Below are positions 44,940-58,350 of a DNA stretch of 64,000 nt, in pieces; position 1 is the stretch's first letter; the number at the start of each line of letters is the position of its first letter. The notes below the pieces were generated by a model. That model worked only from the letters and a program-made list of their open reading frames with translations, was not told the DNA's origin and made no database searches. The stretch is taken from NCBI GenBank assembly GCA_007844125.1, contig CM017561.1, positions 24,843,479-24,907,478 of the forward strand, read 5' to 3'. Origin of the DNA: Sinonovacula constricta. Its lineage: Eukaryota; Mollusca; Bivalvia; Cardiida; Solecurtidae. The position numbers were made by a program, and so were the translations under genes.

Positions 44940-45530
44940 GAATTGAATGTATGTACGTTGCACATTTAGAAACAAATAAAGAAAAACTTCGACATCATGT
45001 TTTTATCATCGTAACAGGGTTAAATCTTCGACGTGAAAGTTTCGATGTTAACCCGGCTGTTCTACTGGTATTTTCGTCAGAAATAGCCCCGATCAGTTTT
45101 GCCTTTTGGTTCAAGTTTACCGCCACTTTTCTTAAGGTAGAAATGTTTCCTTGCTTGTAAATATCTCCTCGTGAAGATGTCTTCATGAATCATGTATTTT
45201 CACGAGGAAACCACAATGTGTCTTAAAAACTGTTGGTTTGGAAGCTAAATTACCGCACTTAGCCCTGACAACGCCCAAGACAGGTTAAGAAGTGACATCT
45301 TTGTTTAACATTACACAGTGAAACTGCCATTTTACTCTAATTATTTTTGTAACAGTTGACATTACAAGAATATGGATGTGCGCAGAAGTCCGATCTTAAG
45401 TCCAATTACGATAAGAAAGACACGTATGGCTATATATAACTGTTTAATAATAGTTTTATATAACAAATACCTATTTGTATATTTTCAATGCAACTTTAAG
45501 CGTCTGATTTCCTGTAAAACGCACTTCATT
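44940..45530 (+). repeat. Module M2, copy b, direct part
   Basis: Same orientation as M2c 51115-52270 ('aacccggctgtt' at 45051/51811; 'tttggaagctaaattaccgc' at 45236/51990). With the preceding inverted part it forms a large imperfect palindrome. Confidence 0.7.
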
Positions 45531-47620
45531 TTAATTAATACATCGTTACCTTGCTTTTATAGAACTTTTTGTTTTATACTCTATTATACTCTTTTTACAT
45601 GGCAAGTCAATTATATCATGGAAACTCAAATCGCATAAGGAGTTTTAACGTCTGTACGTAGACATTTTACCATCAGTATATATCAATCATGTTCAAACGT
45701 TAGATATGCTTATCTGACAGAATCGAGAGATGGGAAGGGATTGAAACTTAAATTCTTGCAAGGACAGAGCTCTGTATCCTTAAATCAATACCACATCTTA
45801 TCTTAGCCAACATGTGTTGACGGTGAAGTTATATATTTTTGCTTTCTACTTGCACTTAAACATTTGTTAACATCAAGACAAATTATGTGTAATCAAACTC
45901 GGTCCTATCGATAAGGAAAATGACTAAGTCCTATGAGCGTTTCCGCATACATCAAACTTCAAAAAGGCACAGGACAAAGGACACATGAAAGCCAAAATTC
46001 AAAGTTAGAACAATTCTGTGATGAGTTATTAAAAAAGAGCCAACCCTTACAACGGGACGGTCAGTCATGTACCGATGGAGGGCGCCATGTTGTTCTATAA
46101 GTTCGCTGCGGCGCCTTCATTAATTGAATTTCAGTTATATTGTTTTACTCTGGTAAAATCAGAATTAAATTAAATTGTACTTTAGAATGTTGCCACACCA
46201 TTACTCGTCAATTAAAATTGTTAAGTTTACATATATTTTTGTATGATTTGTTTAACTTAAATTGCATTTGATATGACGCTATAGTTTGTACAATTCAAAT
46301 GTTATGTTCCATTCTCAGCGACCCCTTCAATTTATTGACAGATGATACAAAGAGTATTTAGATAAAAAAAAAATATAATGAGTACCAATGTTTAATATTT
46401 AGTAAGAAATGTCGACAATATAAACGGAAACGGAAGGTACATAATTATCTAAGTATAACTTAGAAGTTCATGAAAACGATTGGTAGAACAGTGTTGGCTT
46501 CTGTCGTAATTGCAGGGTCAATTTCCAAACAGAATTCGCGATTTTTGTTGAACATGAAATCAGTAGAAAGTTGTCGAGTTGATTTTTTACAAAGTAGCCT
46601 CTTACTGATATGAGTATATATACATATTGCTTACATAAAAGTACAAATTACTCATTTTAAATTGCAAATAATAATTCCTTTTTACTGTCTCGGTCCACAA
46701 TTATATCTGAAGTTTTTTAACAATCCTGTTATTTTTTTTTGCTGAATACAGTTGTAGGTGGTTGTACTTTTAGTGTCTTTCATAAAGCACTATTGCAAAC
46801 TTAAATTGAAGGAAACGTCAAACTTATTCCTCACTTAAATTTTACCTAGACAATTACAGCCATTTTAACGTGTAACATTATTACCTACCTAGCCTTCATA
46901 CCATGCATAGATTTGCCTAAAGCGCAAATATATACATGGACCACATCTGTTAGTCATATGCTAAATAGGTATGACAACTCGTGCATGCATACGTGCGCCT
47001 GGACAGAACAGTACAGATGAGATCAATACAGGCAGGCGACGAGAGAAGAACACGGCCGACGGACAAAGAAGGCTCTCGACCATCGGCCTGTTAAAATGTT
47101 TATGTACTGCCACTATTAATCATAAGCCTATATATTAAATAAACTATGTAATCTTCAAATGAGACTTTGGAGTGTGTTTAGATACCCACATTATTTTACA
47201 ACCGATTTAATATACATGTATCTATATTATCTTCAGACAACTTGTATAATTATCCGAAAGACCTCGGAAGAATAAAAAAGTCCTTGCAATAAAATGTATC
47301 GCCCACTAGAAATATAAGCAGTGGTGAGCACAAAGTTCCTCTGATGGAGAACTTTGATTATAAACACGACAAATCGACTTTAAAGCTATGATGACGTAAA
47401 TATCCTCAGTCAAATTCAGAAAGAAACTCACTGCTTATCAGCTGGAAATTACTGCTCATTGGTGTGTTATGACATTTGGATAATAAATTGATGTCCGTTT
47501 GCGCACACGACACTGAAGAAAATAAAAAAATACAGCATCGTGTAGTTGTATTCCTCCGTGTCATATATAATTGCCAAATTAAAAGGTATTAACAAGTTGT
47601 TTGGAATTTGTTTTATTTGT
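45531..47620. repeat. Module M3, copy a
   Basis: Shares 'agatatgcttatctgacaga' (45703) with 54747 and 58310. It also shares 'ggcgccatgttgttc' (46082) and the following kilobase with 58628 onward. No gene recognised; 46.3-47.6 kb holds only AT-rich sequence. Confidence 0.65.
45905..46075 (-). repeat. R1 dispersed repeat, truncated
   Basis: Runs from 'gataaggaaaatgactaag' through 'aaaaaggcacaggacaaagg' to 'cggtcagtc', where it joins M3 sequence. Confidence 0.75.
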
Positions 47621-47937
47621 TGAAGTTGTTGTTTTATTACAGACTACATTGTATATGTTTTAAATTTTAGGATCCATTCAGACGGTCGATGTCTTTAAGA
47701 AGTATTTTATTAAAATAATACCACTGTCAAACAGGCTGCACAATACTGTCTTTAAACACTGCGTATGGATTCAATAGTTTTTTGAGATTATGATATGCGC
47801 TTCTATCAACGTTTCAATATTATACATGTGACTGATCTAATCTCGACATCCGGTCTTTCCTGTCAAGAATTATGAGCAAAACACACTCTTGAGGAGCATC
47901 AGATGTGATGGCTTTGCGGGACATCGTAGCGAATCTA

Positions 47938-48343
47938 TTAATAAGGAAATATGAAAAAGTCCTATAAGCATTGTAGCATATACCAAAAAATGAAAAGGCA
48001 CAGGACCAATGTATTCATATGCAAGCCAAATGTAACAGTAATAAATATATGATGAGTCATTAAACAGAAAGAACAAACGCAACAGGTACCTCCTAAGAAC
48101 AGGCAAATGGGACCGACTGGGGTGGTTAAACCGGGTTTACAGAGTTCTAACAAAAAACTCGCACCTCCTTAGGGGTTCCTTAAATGCAAGCAATCAAAAA
48201 TAAAACCGACCTATTTGAATAAAAATGTTTAAGCGCTGAAGTTTTCTTAGATAAGCTATCACGTCGTTAGGAACGTAATTCAAACAAAATGTCCAGATGG
48301 TACCTAGACGAGAGGGAAGTATCATTTCCGTTATGCGCCGACT
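47938..48343 (-). repeat. R1 dispersed repeat with boundaries set by a paralogous empty site
   Basis: M1a reads 'gtagcgaattcactgatgca' across the point (25014-25033), where M1c reads 'gtagcgaatctatt', R1, then 'actgatggaaatag'. That gives an element of about 405 bp. Its ends, 'aataaggaaatatga' and the complement of 'tatcatttccgttat', are roughly inverted. No coding capacity is evident. Confidence 0.75.
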
Positions 48344-48687
48344 GATGGAAATAGACAGGAAAGAAATTTACATATGTATGTTTTGAGGTATCACAGCATA
48401 ATAATTGTAAATGTATTCGTATTTAAGGTTTAGCATTTGTAACTGTTCCTGAAATGTTCTTAAGGAGTTATGCTGATATTCATATATGTTTGGCTGTATG
48501 TTTACAAATATGAAAAGATATCATGCCAACAGAGTGTCTGTATAGACAAATTATGTTGTATTATGTTGTAATATTGACTACAAATTGCGGTTGTTTAGAG
48601 TGTTTAGGGTGTTTGTAAGTACAAGCAAGACAAGATAGGTCCATTCGTGGACTGCCTCTTTAAATAAAAAGCATGTCCAGCTTTGGC

Positions 48688-48772
48688 TAGGTAAATAAGA
48701 AAAGGTCCTATCAAAATTTCCACAGATATTTAAATTTTATCTACCGGTAGACAAAGGCAAACATGGCCAAAA
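48688..48772 (-). repeat. R1b fragment
   Basis: Complement of the R1b terminus seen at 55115-55190 ('aaaggtcctatcaaaa', 'gacaaaggcaaacatggcc'). Confidence 0.65.
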
Positions 48773-49652
48773 TGGCGTTCATCCAAACAAAATAATTCAG
48801 AGAAACTATTTATACATTGAAAATAATGTAATGTTACACCGTGTATTGGCGCTTATACAGACTTATTAAAACTTATAAATGCATATTTTACTTTTAAAAA
48901 CATTTTTTACTGAAAACGTATGTTTCAATCACTTCAGTGGTTGAAGATGCTCTTATGACCTTTGTTAACAGTTGCTAATTGACATTTAGTCATATCCCTA
49001 TATATATTTCAAATCCTTCAATTGTTTTCCTCCCAGAGACAGTCTAGCCAGTATGTCTTTTTATGCAGTGTTATGTATTGTGTTTTTTAAATAAATTGGA
49101 GCTGATATTTAAAAAAATGTAAAAATGATATAAATTGATGAAACAATCCCTTAGGACACCAATTTAGATTGTTTTCCTTTGTTGTTTTTGTTGCTTACTT
49201 TGCTAAAAACATTTAAACTCTTTGCTTCATTTATATTCAGGTTTAACAACTTCATGCGCTGATTCCATAATGTCATAAAAAACAGGGTTTAATGAAATGA
49301 AGTGCAACACGTGTATGCAAATTCTCAGATGGCAGTAATGTTCATACCTTTTTATCACTGATTTGATCACTAAAAAGCATTTACATGTGAAATATAATAA
49401 ATATAATGTGAGGCAAAATGTTAGCCAAAGGAATATTGCATAAATCAAAATCTGCATACCTCAGGACAGTGATTAAATTATTTTGTCGCTTTTCATTTCC
49501 CCTAATAATGAATAACGATGGCAAGTAAACGATAATCTTAACATACGCGAGCGTCGCAAAGTCGTAAGTTGCAGAATATTATCTTCATTTGACTGTTCAT
49601 AAATTTCTTCCAGAAACATTCTTTAATAATTGCCATTTTGCAAACGTCTATA

Positions 49653-49754
49653 ATGGAGATGTCCTTAGCACAACCTCAATGTCCGGCGAAACTACTGTCT
49701 AGAATATTCGAAACACAGACAAATAATCTCGTTATTAATGTGATTATTCCTTGA
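49653..49754 (+). CDS. Short ORF (33 aa) partly conserved with 29654-29740
   Basis: Begins MEMSLAQPQCPAKLLSR; the stretch QPQCPAKLLSR matches the M1a ORF. The two then diverge because of small indels. Unrecognised and quite possibly not translated. Confidence 0.15.
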   Translation: MEMSLAQPQCPAKLLSRIFETQTNNLVINVIIP

Positions 49755-50740
49755 TCAGACTGTCTGACTGAACGTTGGGACTAATCACGTAAAACCTTAG
49801 TTACAGAGACGTCAAAATGAACGAGCTGGCTGTTTATTTATATATAGTAACAAGTTTCTTACAAATATTTGTTTTAAAAGTGTAGGTTTGAAATATGATA
49901 TTTCCAGTAATATATCGAGACGAAGAAACATCCATATTAAAAACCAGCAATTAAAAATTATCTTATTACTTGCGCGAGATCCAACACAACTTAATACATA
50001 TATATTCATGCATTACACAATTCCCTATCTACATACTTTTATACATTTTAGGACAATCCTACTTATGATTAAAAACAAGAATTCTGTTATTTTATTAAAG
50101 CGACCGTACTACATTTACTCAGTTTTCCATATATAATTTGATAGACGGTCTGAAACAGTTTAAACTTTAACCACTTTAAAATGTAATTCGTGAATAGGTC
50201 AGATAATCACTGTGTGTTCAACAGAAAGTTTAATTTCAAGCCTATTTCCTGATACATATTTGTTCCATGAACAAGTTTGTTCTTCTTAATTCGGAACTAT
50301 TCTCACAAGGTTGCATTGTGATGAATTCGATTATCAACTGTGTTTTCTGTATGTGCCTTTGTCTAGTGTTAGTTCAAATTTGACAATTTGTGGTTATTTT
50401 CCTATGTTTCTTCTGATTTTTCCTATTTTTTTCTTTAAGTATATATAATGTCACTATATCTTAAGCAGGTTTAATTAAAAGATATCACAATCTCACGAAG
50501 TTGGAAACCTCCAAACAAGTATCTGGCCACAAAAAGTAATTGACTCATTTCAATTCATTTTATTTTTTTCATATGTCCACAGTTAAAGGTCACAAAATCA
50601 TTTACAATTGAAGACTTATGTTGATCGCAGTATAGAATATTAATGACCTGTGTCTAAAATAAGATATAACCTTGGGCATGATGATCATGACCATTATTGC
50701 ACTTTCTTAACTAAAGCTGAACAAGGTTGTGCTCTACCGT

Positions 50741-53335
50741 TTCCGTGTAAATAAAATTAATTTAAAAAAATCGTGCATAAGCGATTAGCCTTTGCTATGA
50801 TAATATACTATACGTATTGGAACAATGCTTGTTGAAACATTTCATAATGCAGATTGTCTGATATCATTGTGTTAGTGTTTTTTCACTTTCTGTTATGTTT
50901 CGACTTTACTTATCTACTTTTAACCATTATGTTCTAAGATAAACCAAGCTTTCATTTGAATGTCAGTTCCGACAGCCGTATTAACTGATTAATTAATTCT
51001 CTATCTACATTCTGACACAAAGATAAACAATCTTGCATATTTTCTTTAAAATTCAATTAAGGTATTGTCAGAGGAACTTCATTTGATAGCGCGATATCTG
51101 TCAAAAAGCGACTTAAACAAATGTATTTACATTGCACATTTAGAAATTGTGGAATTTGATTGATTTATTTCTACAGCTACCAAAAGTTGTCGGTGCAAAG
51201 TTAAAACTTACTATGATTTTAACATGGTTAAGGTGACGTTGCAATGGGTGGTACCTATGTGATGAAGGGGACACACACTACGGTAGTGTTATGAAGTAAA
51301 CAAACATTTTTACCATCTGTATACGTATGGACAATGGTATACTTTTATGTATTCCCAACACATCGTATCCTTTGTCTCGAGATTGGTAAATGCAGGTACT
51401 TATAATTAATGAAAATTATTTATAATGTGAGAAAATTATCGCTGATGAGTCGCCTCTAAACACTCCACAAAACTCACAATAATACTAGCTCAATGCATTT
51501 CTCAGTTATTCAATGAAACATCTCGGTAGTTCAATAGACCGACCAATAACCTGCTTTTTACTGAAATAATTACTGTCCTTACACACAAGGATGATAACGT
51601 AAAATGTCTCTTTTATATTGCTAAAAATACGTGACGAACACATGGGCTTTTTCGCGTGAAGCAAAAATTTGAACTACATTCGATTCTACTTCACCTGTAT
51701 ATATCTCCATCAACATGCTTGGGGCTTCTGTTGTGACAGGAACGTAACAACGAAATAATTAAAGATAAGATAAAACGACATCATGTTTTTTTTTTATGTT
51801 TTACTGCATTAACCCGGCTGTTGTACAGGTCAGAATAAGACCCGAGCAGTTTCGCCGTTTGATTCACGTATACCGCCTCTTTTCTTTAGGTAGAAATGTT
51901 TCATTACTTGTAAAGATCTTCTTATGGCGATGTCTTCATGTCTCATTGATTTTCAAGAGGAAACCACATTGTGTCTTAATAAGTTTTTGGTTTGGAAGCT
52001 AAATTACCGCACTTAGCCATGACAACGGAGTATAAAACATTTGCATTAAAGTTATTCCAAGACAGGTTTAGACATCTTTGTTCCAAAGTTATACTGGCAT
52101 TTTACTGCAATTAGTTTTGTTACCGTTGACATTGTAAATTGGCAGAGATATGTATGCGTCCGAATTAACGTCCAATTACGATAGGCATTACAAGTATGTC
52201 TATATTTTAATAGTTTTATATAACTTATAACCATTTGAATAATCTGCAGGCAACTTTAAGTGTCTGATTGATATATAGTTAGTTTGTTTTTTTGACCTCT
52301 TATAAAAGTTTATAAATGTTTGTTGTGGTTATGCTGTTGTCGATTAGGTAAACCATATTTAACTCCAGTCACATTGAAAAGATATTATGTAAGCACGAAA
52401 AACTTTATTCGTTTAAAAAGTGTTATTGCTTTTGTTTGTTTTGTTGTGAAAGTTGTTTCTTCAATTTAAAAAAAAATGACCATTTATGCATTATCAGCGA
52501 TGTAAATATTTGCGATGACATGGGGCTTACGGCGTTGCAGTATCAATTTTTTACCGGCGTCTTTTGTATTCTAAATCAGTACAAGAAAAGCGCCAAATGG
52601 CGTCCAATATATGTTTAATACAAAACAAAACATTATCTGACACATGACATTGACGAACATCCTTGACTTAAAGGGTACTAAAGTTATATGCGAACAATTG
52701 GCCTTCACATGTACATACTATATGCTGCACCATTTGTATTGCAAATTGTATTAATGAAATCAAAGAATTCATTTAATATCATAATTAATGTTAAAGAATT
52801 AAGCATTAATTGAACGAATAACAATCTTTAAAACCTCGTGCATCACTGCTAACAGCTAAGAATTAATCCCGCGTAAACACGTGGTTAGAAGTCGCCAAAA
52901 TCCGTACGTTTTATACGTGGTATTAAGTCGAAGTGGTACAAATTTGTAATAACGCCTGATAACAACTCGCAACACGTCCTTGGCCATTTCTCCGTAATAT
53001 ACTTGCCCGGATACCGTCGAGGAGTGACGAATGTCATGATAACTACAACAACAGCCAATTGATAAATTTCTAACGCATACTACAATGAAAGCCCCGCTTC
53101 AACATGGACGCTGTTCTAATAACTCATTAGATACCAGAAAGGCTTTCCTAATCGAAAATGTTAAACATAAGATGACTATAATGGAGACATAAAGGAAGAT
53201 AAACAGCCACTTTAGGCCTATAATAAATTATTTCGTATTGTTTGGTTTAGATTATGTTGAGGAATAGCATAAGTAAGCATAAACAATACTCTCTAACAAA
53301 TCACACGAAAAATTATGTTAAAAGCATACGATAAA
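50741..53335. repeat. Module M2, copy c
   Basis: Joined directly to M1c, with no insertion where M1a and M2a are separated by the 7.6-kb element. About 51232-51780 has no clear counterpart in the other copies. The 52880-53105 block is the best conserved and carries the second 43-codon ORF. Confidence 0.75.
52856..52987 (-). CDS. Conserved 43-aa ORF in module M2 (copy c)
   Basis: Paralogue of 40516-40647 with the same start, stop and length. It begins MAKDVLRVVIRRYYKFVPLR; the middle 'YGFWRLLTTC' is identical. The last five or six residues before the stop differ most. The upstream 60 bases, including 'cggataccgtcgaggagtg' on the plus strand, are almost identical in both copies. Same alternatives as for copy a: microprotein, relic first exon, or chance within a conserved block. 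Confidence 0.35.
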   Translation of the reverse strand: MAKDVLRVVIRRYYKFVPLRLNTTYKTYGFWRLLTTCLRGINS

Positions 53336-53549
53336 AAAATAGTTAACTTTGTTTTCCGCAGGGTATAGTCTGCGTTCTAAACACTTTAAACCCTTTAGAC
53401 TTATGCCCAACATTATGTTATTTTAGGATAACATACACATACAGTCAACTATTATGAATTACACATTGTCCAGTGATAAACGATGTTGTCTCGATAAAGA
53501 TAGTTGGATACATTGGTTAAATACACGTTGTTGTACGAATAAGATGTAT

Positions 53550-54800
53550 CAAGTAAAGATTCACTGACGCTAAACTCTTCGGACCTGACACTTTCCTGTC
53601 AGACAGAGATGTCGTGGAAACTGTCTCCACCAATTAAAACAGGTGCGATTCTTGTTGTTTCCATACTTTGTATTCACTTCTCTGTGGAAAAATAGGCGTC
53701 TTCTTATCCAAAATCGTATGTCTTGGTGAAGTTATCTTTTAACTTTCATCACTTGAGAATCTGCAAGTGAACATTAATACATTCTGCGCAAGTAAAGATG
53801 GTTATCGAGTATTAATATTTAATATCTTTAAGATACATCTAACACTTCTAACCCATTTGAAAAGTTGTAAAATTGTTAATAAAATTTTAAATTATAATTA
53901 TAATGTTTTTAAACCTAGTTTTAAAATAAGATGCAATATATTGACTAGTTTTATTCTGAATATATCCAAGCAAATCTTAGATACCAGGGTTCAATTCTAT
54001 AAGCCGTGGTTAAATTTCAACCAATTGTTAAAGTTTGTTTACCTAATACATTTTGGTTTACTTGTTGCACTATTGTATAAATGTTTATTTTTTTAATTTA
54101 ACTGGTTCCAATTTTAATTAACTTTCGTTAACTTACAATTCTTCCAGAGGTCGGTAAAAGTTATAACAAAAAAAATAACAATGGCCGCTCATTTAGCAGA
54201 ACCAATTAGAATGTTGCATTGAGGGACACTTTGGTTAATTTAACTTTTGTTTAAACTTAAATTTTTTGGTTTAGTAACAAAACAGTTGACTGCCCTTATA
54301 TAAATAGATAACCTTTTTGGTTAACTTACTAAGGAAGTTAAAGTTAACCAGTTGTTAGAAAATAACCAAATGTTAACATTAACCATTGTTTAAACAATTG
54401 GGTGCAGGAGTTCATCACTCGGAAGAACAACTGCCATAATTGTTTATACTACTACATTATTTAATTTTATTTAATGAACACTATTTGGCTTCTTTTCTGT
54501 CCGACGAAACGTAAAATATACGAAATTATGTAGAGCGCACTTAACTTCAATTAATGCATTGTTTCCTTGCTTTTAATCAACATGAAAAAAGGACTGCCAG
54601 TTATGTGTTTTTGACTTCATATTGAAGTATACTCTATTTGCATGGCAGTTTAATTATATCAGAGTAACTTAAATCTCTTAAAGGGTTTTAACGTCTCTAC
54701 TTAGACGTTTTACCAGCAGTTTATATCAATTATGTTCAAACGTCAGATATGCTTATCTGACAGAATCTACAGATGGTAAGGGATTGAAACTTTAATTCTT
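53550..54800. repeat. Module M3 proximal part, copy b
   Basis: Collinear with 57640-58350 ('actgacgct', 'cagatgtcgtg', 'cacttgaga.tctgcaag', 'gttatcgag', then 'gcttatctgacaga'). The 109-codon ORF at 53767-54096 runs across the boundary of an insertion and is not called. Confidence 0.65.
53984..54408. mobile_element. Possible MITE-like insertion
   Basis: Sequence absent from the paralogue near 58005-58035. The ends ('cagggttcaattctataa' and the complement of 'ttgtttaaacaattgggtg') are weakly inverted, and the interior is rich in 'ggttaa'/'ttaacc' pairs that could pair with each other. No target duplication was identified. Confidence 0.3.
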
Positions 54801-54954
54801 GCAAGGATACGTTGATCTGTGATCTGTTGATAATTTATTTTCTTGCTGGACATTATGTATGTATATAAGTTCATTTTATCTGTCTTAACTCCCGATGTAG
54901 GTGCTTACTGTTAGTTGTTTCACTTTGAAGGGATAGTTTTATTTACACTGTTTG

Positions 54955-55185
54955 ATAGAAAAACCTTCAGGAAGTGCGAGGTTGGAGCGCTCAACAAACC
55001 AGGTTTAAGCACCCCAGTCAGTCCTTTTGCCGACTGACCGTTCCATTGCGGTAACTGATGGGTTTTTTTTGTATATTATGTCTCGTCTTTGTGTTTTCGT
55101 CACATTTATATTTGCCATGTTTGCCTTTGTCAAGAGGTATATTAAATTTTAATATCTGTGGAAGTTTTGATAGGACCTTTTCTTA
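54955..55185 (+). repeat. R1 dispersed repeat, subfamily R1b
   Basis: Closest to the copy at 39715-39930 ('gaagtgcgaggttggagcgc', 'tttgataggacc'). Confidence 0.8.
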
Positions 55186-55259
55186 ATTACCCATTCTGTA
55201 TCCTTACATCAGTATTACATCTGAGCGAACATGTGTAGACGGTAAAGTTTTGTGTTTGT

Positions 55260-56660
55260 TGCTTTCCAACTTCACTGAAACAAATCGCAATCAGTATAAC
55301 TACTACAAGAAAGCGTTCTTTAGTGGTTGAAGTACATGATGAGATTAAACAGTTAAATAATCTTTAAACAACCGATTCTGATTATAACAGGGTTTAATGA
55401 ATCATACACCGTGTTTCAATAAATAGTTATCAGCAAATATCAGATGACATCAAAGTACACATCCTTTAAGACTTCTTGATCACTCGAATACATTAAAATT
55501 GTGTTAGAACTATGATAAAGTAATGTGAGGTAAGATGAATGCCAAATGGAGATTGTGTAAAGAAAATCTGCATACCTCAGGACAGTGCTTAATCATTTTG
55601 TCGCTAAATAGCTATGACAAATAAACGGTAATCTTAACATACGCGAGCGTTGCGAAGTTATAAATTTGCATAATGTTATGTTCATAAGACTGTTCACAGT
55701 TCCAGAAAATTTCGTTAATACACTACTATTTTTCAAACGTGTATAATGTATATTTCCTTAGCACAACTTAAATGTCCAGCGATACTACTGTCTAGATACT
55801 CCGAAGCACAGACAAATAATCTTGTAACATTGTAGGTTATAGAGGTTAATTTCCGCAAGATCAGGTAAAATCGAGTCGTAGTAATAACTAAAACAGTTTG
55901 AGTGGCGGTTTTGGTATTAAAATAATATTTAGGCATCACATTATACTTCATCTACATTGTGTAAGGCCAATCATACTAAAATACAAAATGTTGTAAAATT
56001 AGGGCGACCATACTGCTTTCATTCAGTTGTAAATGTATAATCTGTCACATAAAGCACGCGGTTTTTAACACTGAAAATTTTATTATGGTTAATGTTGTTA
56101 TTAAAATGTCAAATAATTACAGCGTGTTCAAAAGAACGTGTCAATCATATCCCATGATAAATATCTCCTCAATAGAAAACTTGTTTCTGCTCAATTCGGA
56201 TTGTTTTAAATGTTTGAATGTGACGATTTCGATTATCTGTACGTGCCCCTGTCCAACTGTAGTTCAAATTTTAACATTTGTGGTACTTTTCATTGAACAT
56301 TTTGATATTATTCTACTGTATTGATTTGTAAATTGTCATTACATCGTGTATAAGTTTAAGTTATGTATACTAAAATATCACGATAATTGGGAAACATATA
56401 ACAGGAAAATGTCTGGTCACCAAACGTTATGGATTAAATTCAATCGTTTCAGTTCTTAAATGGCAACGATTAAAGGTGGCAAATATTAACAAATGAGGAC
56501 TTATTTTGGCTCAGTATAGCGTAACTGGCCTGTTTAGTGTATTTAAAATATGAAATAATCTGTAGTTGTTTGCATGTCTCATGTGTCGTTGACCTTAGCC
56601 GTTATTTATTTTGGGATCTATTTAAAGCTGAACTACGCTGTGTTCTACCATTGATATTCA
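55260..56660. repeat. Module M1, copy d (partial)
   Basis: Starts within M1 ('actacaagaaagcgttctt', compare 29155 and 43248) and runs to 'aaagctgaac' near 56630, the site equivalent to the insertion point of the 7.6-kb element. Confidence 0.65.
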
Positions 56661-56869
56661 AATACAATCATTCGAATATAGAAAGCCATGATTAATGGTT
56701 GATGGTGTCAACCTTCATTGTAAGGCGTCCTCTTTCTTTATTCTAACCTACTATTTTTTTAAATCCTGATGAATTCAAGCAATTCAAATAGTTCGGTTTA
56801 GAACGTACATTCTCAGTTCTGATATGAAATAATTATTGCTCACCACTTAAAAAATCATTTTATACTTCT

Positions 56870-57450
56870 TGTTTATCGGCCTCAAGATAACTTAAATTCA
56901 TGTTTGAGTTTCGAGGCGACCATTTTTCTTGTTGCATGATTTCACTTGTTCAATCTATGATTTGAGATGTTCAATGTATTATTTCTGGAAATGCAAGCTT
57001 GGTTAAAATTTTGACAAGACACCAAGTGTGTCCTGACAATCAGTTTAAGCAGTAACGAGAAAAACATTATTTTTGTGAAAATTCTATTTTGAAAATAATT
57101 ATTTTTAATTATTTTGGTTATGCATCGGCAAAGTCATTCAGTTACCAAAACACAATGTTTACTTCAGGCATAACCCTGTTGCTATGTTAATACTATATAT
57201 GGTTGAAACAGTATTTGTTAAGAAAACTGTATAATTCACATCATTATTTATTTTTCACTTTTTGTTTTGTTTCAACTTTTCTTATCTACTTGTAGGGATT
57301 ACGTTCTAAGATAAACCATGCTTTTAGTTGAATGTCAGTTCTGACAGCCGTTCTAACCGATTAATTACAAATTGTCTATCTATATTCTGTGCTGACATAG
57401 AGATAAACAATCATTCGATATATGACACAATTCAATTATGTTCTTGTCAG
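56870..57450. repeat. Module M2, copy d (partial)
   Basis: Matches 38710-39240 ('tatcggcctcaagataactt' at 56875/38710; 'gacagccgt' at 57345). It lacks the 43-codon ORF block. Confidence 0.65.
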
Positions 57451-57639
57451 AAAATAAGCATGTCGAAATGTGACTGATTTAAAGTAGACATTATAAACAC
57501 TCAAAATTATTTATAAGTATGCCCAATTTATATAATTTTATGATCAAATACAATACGGATAATTATTATGAATTATATATACAATAATAGTGATACCGTA
57601 GCACATTGTTGAATAAATTAGCCCAAATCCGATATAAAA

Positions 57640-58350
57640 ACTAGAGGTTAACTGACGCTTACCCCTCAGACTTGACCCTTTCCTGCCAAAAACAGATGTC
57701 GTGAAAACTGTTTCCTCCGAGCGAATCATCAACAATAGCATGTTGTTTCTATTTTGAACATGTAATTTACCTGGGTGAAAAGGGCTTCGACTTATCCAAA
57801 CGATCAGGTGATATCTGTGTAAAGTCATCTTGAAAACTAAATCACTTGAGATTCTGCAAGCGGAAATAGTGAAGTTAAGACATTCACTTTGCGCATTTGA
57901 TTGTTATCGAGAATGTTTATTGGATTTCTTCAATATATGTCTGACACTGGAAGTTGTAACCCAGATTAAAGGTTATAAAATTGTTAAATTTTGCAACTTA
58001 TTTACAAAACCAGATGCAAGGCCTTGTCTAGTTCATCAGTCGGAAGAACAAATGTCATAGTTATTATGTAATTATTATTTTTTATTATATCGAACACTAT
58101 TTAACAGTATTAACAGTACTCTTTTTCTATAAAACGTGAAAGATAAGAATCCTGGCAATTCTGTCCGATGTTACAACGTCGGTTTCCTATAAAACGCTCT
58201 TCTTTTTTAATAAATGCATTGTTACAGGGCTTTTAATTAACATGAATAAAGTACCGGTTATTTTGCGTTATACACTATCATGTTCTTTAGACGGTCTACC
58301 CATGCAGATATGCTTATCTGATAGTGTCGAGAAATCGCAAGAGACTAAAA
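57640..58350. repeat. Module M3 proximal part, copy c
   Basis: Collinear with 53550-54800 but without the MITE-like insertion. Confidence 0.65.

Larger units (their letters stand above)
47640..50740. repeat. Module M1, copy c
   Basis: Collinear with M1a and M1b. It is the copy in which an R1 element has inserted (47938-48343), so M1a serves as its empty-site comparison. The short ORF at 49653-49754 is described separately. Confidence 0.75.

Noticed and set aside
51440..51470. Hammerhead-ribozyme-like core 'cgctgatgagtcgcc'
   Set aside because: CTGATGAG is present but no stem II with GAAA follows and no pairing arms were found.
53767..54096. 109-codon ORF
   Set aside because: Crosses the edge of a MITE-like insertion; the paralogue at 57.8-58.0 kb has a different frame structure.
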